From NCBI GenBank assembly GCA_038213135.1, contig JBBQTQ010000100.1, forward strand, positions 1 through 8,139: a stretch of DNA of 8,139 nt, written 5' to 3'. This DNA comes from JBBQTQ01 sp038213135. Its GTDB lineage: Bacteria; Actinomycetota; Thermoleophilia; Gaiellales; Gaiellaceae. Made by a program: the position numbers and the translations under genes. The notes below the pieces were generated by a model that made no database searches, was not told where the DNA came from, and saw nothing but the letters and a program-made list of their open reading frames with translations. Of this stretch, positions 5,418-8,139 are shown piece by piece (position 1 is the first letter of the stretch; each line of letters opens with the position of its first letter).

Positions 5418-6946
5418 GCGTGGAGGTCCGAGGAGCCCCGGTCGAGGGCGGCGAGCAGGTTCTGACCGAGCAGGCGCTCGCGTTCGTCGCCGACCTGCAC
5501 CGCGAGTTCAACCCGCGCCGGCAGGAGCTCCTGCAGCGGCGCGTCGAGCGTCAGCGCGAGCTCGACGCCGGCCAGCTTCCGGACTTCCTGGCCGAGACCC
5601 GCGAGATCCGCGAGGACGACAGGTGGCGCGTCGCCACCGCCCCGCGCGATCTCCAGGACCGCCGGGTCGAGATCACCGGGCCGGTCGACCGGAAGATGGT
5701 CATCAACGCGCTCAACTCCGGCGCCAAGGTCTTCATGGCCGACTTCGAGGACGCGAACTCGCCGACCTGGGAGAACTGCGTCAGCGGCCAGGCGAACCTG
5801 CGCGACGCGATCGACCGCACGATCTCGCTGGAGCAGGGCGACAAGAGCTACAGCCTCCACGACGAGACGGCGACGCTGCTCGTGCGGCCCCGCGGCTGGC
5901 ACCTCCCCGAGAAGCACGTCTGGGTGGACGGCGAGCCGGTCTCGGCAAGCCTCTTCGACTTCGGCCTCTACGTGTTCCACTGCGCGCAGCGACTGCTCGA
6001 CTCGGGCTCCGGCCCGTACTTCTACCTCCCGAAGCTGGAGAGCCACCTCGAGGCGCGGCTCTGGAACGACGTCTTCGACCGGGCGGAGGAGCGGCTCGGG
6101 ATCATGGGCAAGCGCATCCGCGCGACCGTCCTGATCGAGACGATCCTGGCCGCGTTCGAGATGGAGGAGATCCTCTACGAGCTGCGCGAGCACTCGGCCG
6201 GCCTGAACGCGGGCCGCTGGGACTACATGTTCAGCGTGATCAAGAAGTTCCGCGACCGGCCCGAGTTCGTGCTGCCAGACCGGCCGCAGGTGACGATGAC
6301 CGTCCCGTTCATGCGGGCCTACACGGAGCTGCTCGTGAAGACCTGCCACAAGCGCGGCGCCTTCGCGATCGGCGGCATGGCCGCGTTCATCCCCTCGCGG
6401 CGCGATGCCGAGGTGAACGCGACGGCGCTCGCCCGGGTGACCGAGGACAAGCAGCGCGAGGCGGGCGATGGCTTCGACGGGACATGGGTGGCCCATCCGG
6501 ACCTGGTGCCGATCGCTCAGGCCGAGTTCGACAAGGTGCTCGGCGACCGCCCGAACCAGCTCGAGCGCCAGCGCGACGACGTGTCGGCCGCCGCCGCGGA
6601 TCTCCTGAACGTCGCCGCAACGCCGGGCGAGGTCACCGACGACGGCGTCCGGCTGAACATCGACGTCGGGATCCGCTACATCGGCGCCTGGCTCGCGGGC
6701 ACGGGCGCGGCCGCCATCCACAACCTGATGGAGGACGCGGCGACCGCCGAGATCTCGCGCTCGCAGATCTGGCAGTGGCTACGCCACGGCCGCGTCGAGC
6801 GGGCGCGCGTCCTGGCGATCGAAGCAGAGGTGCGCGGCGAGCTCGGCTCCGAGTACGACGACGCGGCCGAGGTGTTCAACGCGGTCGCACTGGCCGACGA
6901 CTTCGTCGACTTCCTGACGCTGCCCGCCTACGAACGCCTTCCCTAG
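5414..6946 (+). CDS. aceB: Malate synthase A
   Basis: This 510-residue enzyme condenses glyoxylate with acetyl-CoA to give malate and CoA. Its length fits the A isoform (about 530) and not the 720-residue G isoform. The malate synthase signature is intact at residues 258-273 (REHSAGLNAGRWDYMF). Other family blocks are MADFEDANSPTW from residue 108, VRPRGWHLPE around the catalytic Arg160, and NLMEDAATAEISR around the catalytic Asp441. By position these two match the active-site Arg and Asp of E. coli AceB. The GTG at 5414 is chosen because it overlaps the propeller stop as GTGA and gives a normal N-terminus; the open frame further upstream is a shadow of the propeller gene. The divergent GlcDEF operon makes its substrate glyoxylate, so the enzyme probably serves glycolate assimilation. 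A role with isocitrate lyase is also possible, but that gene is not here. Confidence 0.96.
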   Translation: MSVEVRGAPVEGGEQVLTEQALAFVADLHREFNPRRQELLQRRVERQRELDAGQLPDFLAETREIREDDRWRVATAPRDLQDRRVEITGPVDRKMVINALNSGAKVFMADFEDANSPTWENCVSGQANLRDAIDRTISLEQGDKSYSLHDETATLLVRPRGWHLPEKHVWVDGEPVSASLFDFGLYVFHCAQRLLDSGSGPYFYLPKLESHLEARLWNDVFDRAEERLGIMGKRIRATVLIETILAAFEMEEILYELREHSAGLNAGRWDYMFSVIKKFRDRPEFVLPDRPQVTMTVPFMRAYTELLVKTCHKRGAFAIGGMAAFIPSRRDAEVNATALARVTEDKQREAGDGFDGTWVAHPDLVPIAQAEFDKVLGDRPNQLERQRDDVSAAAADLLNVAATPGEVTDDGVRLNIDVGIRYIGAWLAGTGAAAIHNLMEDAATAEISRSQIWQWLRHGRVERARVLAIEAEVRGELGSEYDDAAEVFNAVALADDFVDFLTLPAYERLP

Positions 6947-6961
6947 CGACCACTCTGCGCC

Positions 6962-6967
6962 TACGAT
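6962..6967 (+). promoter_or_regulatory. Weak candidate -10 box (TACGAT) before the small secreted protein gene
   Basis: TACGAT fits TANNNT and lies in the 31-base gap after malate synthase. It ends 10 bases before the ATG at 6978, further than the 6-7 bases seen at the other boxes, and overlaps an alternative ATG at 6966. No terminator hairpin separates the genes, so read-through from malate synthase is equally likely. Confidence 0.25.
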
Positions 6968-6977
6968 GCGTCGGGGG

Positions 6978-7562
6978 ATGCGGAGGTTCCTGGTCATACT
7001 CGTGCTCGGGCTCGGCCTGCCCGGTGTTGCCCAGGCGCTGCTCGACTGGCACGTCGTCAAGGTCACCGACACCGGCCCGCAGCCGTCCGTGATTCACGTG
7101 ACGGCCGGCTTCAGTCCAGTCGTCTGGCAGGGATCACACGGCTGGCGGATCGTCTTCGCGGACGGCTCGTGCCGGGCAACCGTCAACGACAGCCACGGCT
7201 GCACGTTCACGATTGGCGCCCACCCCTATCGCGTGCTCGGGCTCGGCAAGACGGGGACGGTCGTCGCGAGTCCGCTCTACCGGCGCGTCACCCTGCATGC
7301 GACGAGCGGAACCCTGCTCACGGGAACAGTCGACGAGACAGTCGGCTCGCCGCCGGGTCAGGTCACAGAGACTGTGACGCTGTTCGCGAAAGCGGCCGGC
7401 GGGGCATTCGCGCCGATCGCGCGCCAGACGGTCTCCGGCTGGGCCCCGCTCCGATTCCGGTTTCAGGTGCAGCCGCGCCGGCGCACGACGTACGAAGCAG
7501 CAGTGCTGACGAAGAGCGGCTACTTCGGCCGCACGTTCAGCTCCCGCATCGCCGTCGGTTGA
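6978..7562 (+). CDS. Small secreted protein with cupredoxin-like domain lacking copper ligands
   Basis: This 194-residue protein starts with a clear Sec signal: MRR, a hydrophobic core (FLVILVLGLGLPGV) and an AQA cleavage site at residues 18-20. Residues about 26-98 follow the layout of short plastocyanin-like domains: VIHVTAG, then VVWQ, an HGWRIVFADG strand, and YRVLGLGKTGTVVAS near the end. At the last block copper-binding relatives have a Cys-His-Met set (YxCxxHxxMxGxV), and here none of those three residues is present. Residues about 100-194 look like an Ig-like all-beta domain (SGTLLTGTVDETV, VTLFAKA, PLRFRFQVQP, TTYEAAV). The cupredoxin reading is by eye only. Only two cysteines remain, C65 and C75, which might form a disulfide. 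An ATG at 6966 in the same frame would add MRRG; I prefer 6978 for signal-peptide length. It overlaps the next gene by 4 bases (TTGA). Confidence 0.72.
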   Translation: MRRFLVILVLGLGLPGVAQALLDWHVVKVTDTGPQPSVIHVTAGFSPVVWQGSHGWRIVFADGSCRATVNDSHGCTFTIGAHPYRVLGLGKTGTVVASPLYRRVTLHATSGTLLTGTVDETVGSPPGQVTETVTLFAKAAGGAFAPIARQTVSGWAPLRFRFQVQPRRRTTYEAAVLTKSGYFGRTFSSRIAVG

Positions 7563-8139
7563 ATCGACGAGAGTTCCTCGGCGCAGCCGCGGCTGTCGGC
7601 CTGGGACTCGGCTCCAGGCGGCGTAAGGGGAAGCGGGTGATCCTGGTCGGAGCGGGCCTCGCGGGGCTTGCCGCCGCCCACGAGCTCCAGGCCGCCGGCT
7701 TCTCGGTGCTCGTGCTCGAGGCGCGGGACCATCTCGGCGGTCGCGTGCTCACCCTCCGGCGCCAGTTCGCCGACAGGCAGTACGGCGAAGGGGGTGGGGA
7801 GTTCTTCGCTGCGTCGCACACGACGCTGCTCGGGTACCTGCGGCGCTTTCACCTGCGACCAGAGCTGGGTCGCCCGGCACAAGCCCGGCCGCTCGTCTAT
7901 CTCGACGGCCGGCGCCGCCGACCGAGCGCCGGGGTGGTCACGGAGGTCGACCGCTTCTGGCGGGCAGCGGAGTCGATCAAGGGCGCCGCCAAGGAGCTCG
8001 ATGCCCGGCCGGCCAACAGCCTCCTGGAGGAGCTTCGACTCGACCCGCTCGCGTCGTTCCTCGTCCTGCGGCAGCTCCAGGAGCGCTTCCTGGCCGATCC
8101 CGACTCGCTCTCGCTGCTCTTCCTCGCCGAGCAGGCCAA
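7559..8139 (+). CDS. Flavin-containing amine oxidase family protein with Tat-like N-terminus, cut by window edge
   Basis: About 193 N-terminal residues of an FAD-dependent amine oxidase/desaturase-type protein are visible. The Rossmann FAD motif is VILVGAGLAGLAAAHEL (residues 27-43), followed by Glu54, the expected ribose-binding acid, and the LGGRV motif at 59-63. Upstream of it, NRREFLG (residues 2-8) and a short Ala/Gly/Leu stretch look like a twin-arginine signal, which suggests export of the folded flavoprotein. The start would be a TTG at 7559, overlapping the previous stop as TTGA, and no closer in-frame start exists upstream. A GTG at 7637 has a well-spaced AAGGGG site and would give a cytoplasmic form starting at the Rossmann strand. 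The rest of the protein, including the substrate pocket and the C-terminal FAD motif, lies beyond the window. Monoamine oxidase, polyamine oxidase or a related isomerase cannot be told apart here. Confidence 0.85.
   Translation, partial: MNRREFLGAAAAVGLGLGSRRRKGKRVILVGAGLAGLAAAHELQAAGFSVLVLEARDHLGGRVLTLRRQFADRQYGEGGGEFFAASHTTLLGYLRRFHLRPELGRPAQARPLVYLDGRRRRPSAGVVTEVDRFWRAAESIKGAAKELDARPANSLLEELRLDPLASFLVLRQLQERFLADPDSLSLLFLAEQA
7625..7630 (+). promoter_or_regulatory. Possible internal ribosome site (AAGGGG) for an alternative GTG start
   Basis: AAGGGG sits 6 bases before a GTG at 7637, in frame with the amine oxidase gene and one codon ahead of the first Rossmann strand. It is a better ribosome site than anything upstream of the TTG at 7559. 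It may be chance in a Lys/Arg-rich linker, or mark a second start that skips the Tat-like segment. Confidence 0.35.

Noticed and set aside
5378..6721. A 447-codon open frame on the minus strand across malate synthase
   Set aside because: It is an antisense shadow of a gene with intact catalytic motifs. Its composition is rich in Val, Arg, Glu, Leu and Asp, as expected from reading GC-rich codons backwards.
6947..6977. Gap after malate synthase searched for a terminator
   Set aside because: No inverted repeat followed by a T-run is present; the plus-strand genes may be co-transcribed.
5623..7092. A 489-codon plus-strand frame overlapping malate synthase in another frame
   Set aside because: It is very rich in Arg, Pro, Gly and Ala with no domain, and runs through malate synthase and into the next gene; it is an out-of-frame shadow.

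Overview
The window is a very GC-rich stretch, packed with genes, with no rRNA, tRNA, mobile element or CRISPR. GC-rich codons, frequent GTG/TTG starts, PD40 propeller proteins and start codons sitting just downstream of a -10-like TANNNT box all suggest an actinobacterium. My best guess is the Thermoleophilia (Gaiellales/Solirubrobacterales type), but no marker gene in the window proves this.

Left half (1-4553, minus strand): one compact operon read leftwards. It encodes the three subunits of a glycolate oxidase, GlcD (FAD), GlcE (FAD-binding) and GlcF (iron-sulfur). After a 22-base gap come the small [2Fe-2S] and medium (FAD) subunits of a CO-dehydrogenase/xanthine-dehydrogenase-family molybdenum hydroxylase. 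The medium subunit runs off the left edge. The catalytic molybdenum subunit is not in the window, so the substrate cannot be named.

Centre (4554-4589): a 36-base divergent promoter region. On each strand a -10-like hexamer ends exactly six bases before the start codon, suggesting both outward genes are leaderless.

Right half (4590-8139, plus strand): a secreted TolB-like six-bladed PD40 propeller protein; malate synthase (A type), which overlaps the propeller gene by 4 bases and has its own candidate -10 box inside that gene; a small secreted protein with a cupredoxin-like domain that appears to have lost its copper ligands; and the start of a flavin amine oxidase with a Tat-like N-terminus, cut by the right edge.

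Metabolic reading: GlcDEF oxidises glycolate to glyoxylate, and malate synthase condenses glyoxylate with acetyl-CoA to malate. The two neighbouring transcription units therefore form a glycolate-to-malate assimilation route. The molybdenum hydroxylase may feed this route (for example by oxidising an aldehyde such as glycolaldehyde, or as a step of purine breakdown), but that is only inference from position. No transporter, regulator or isocitrate lyase is visible here.
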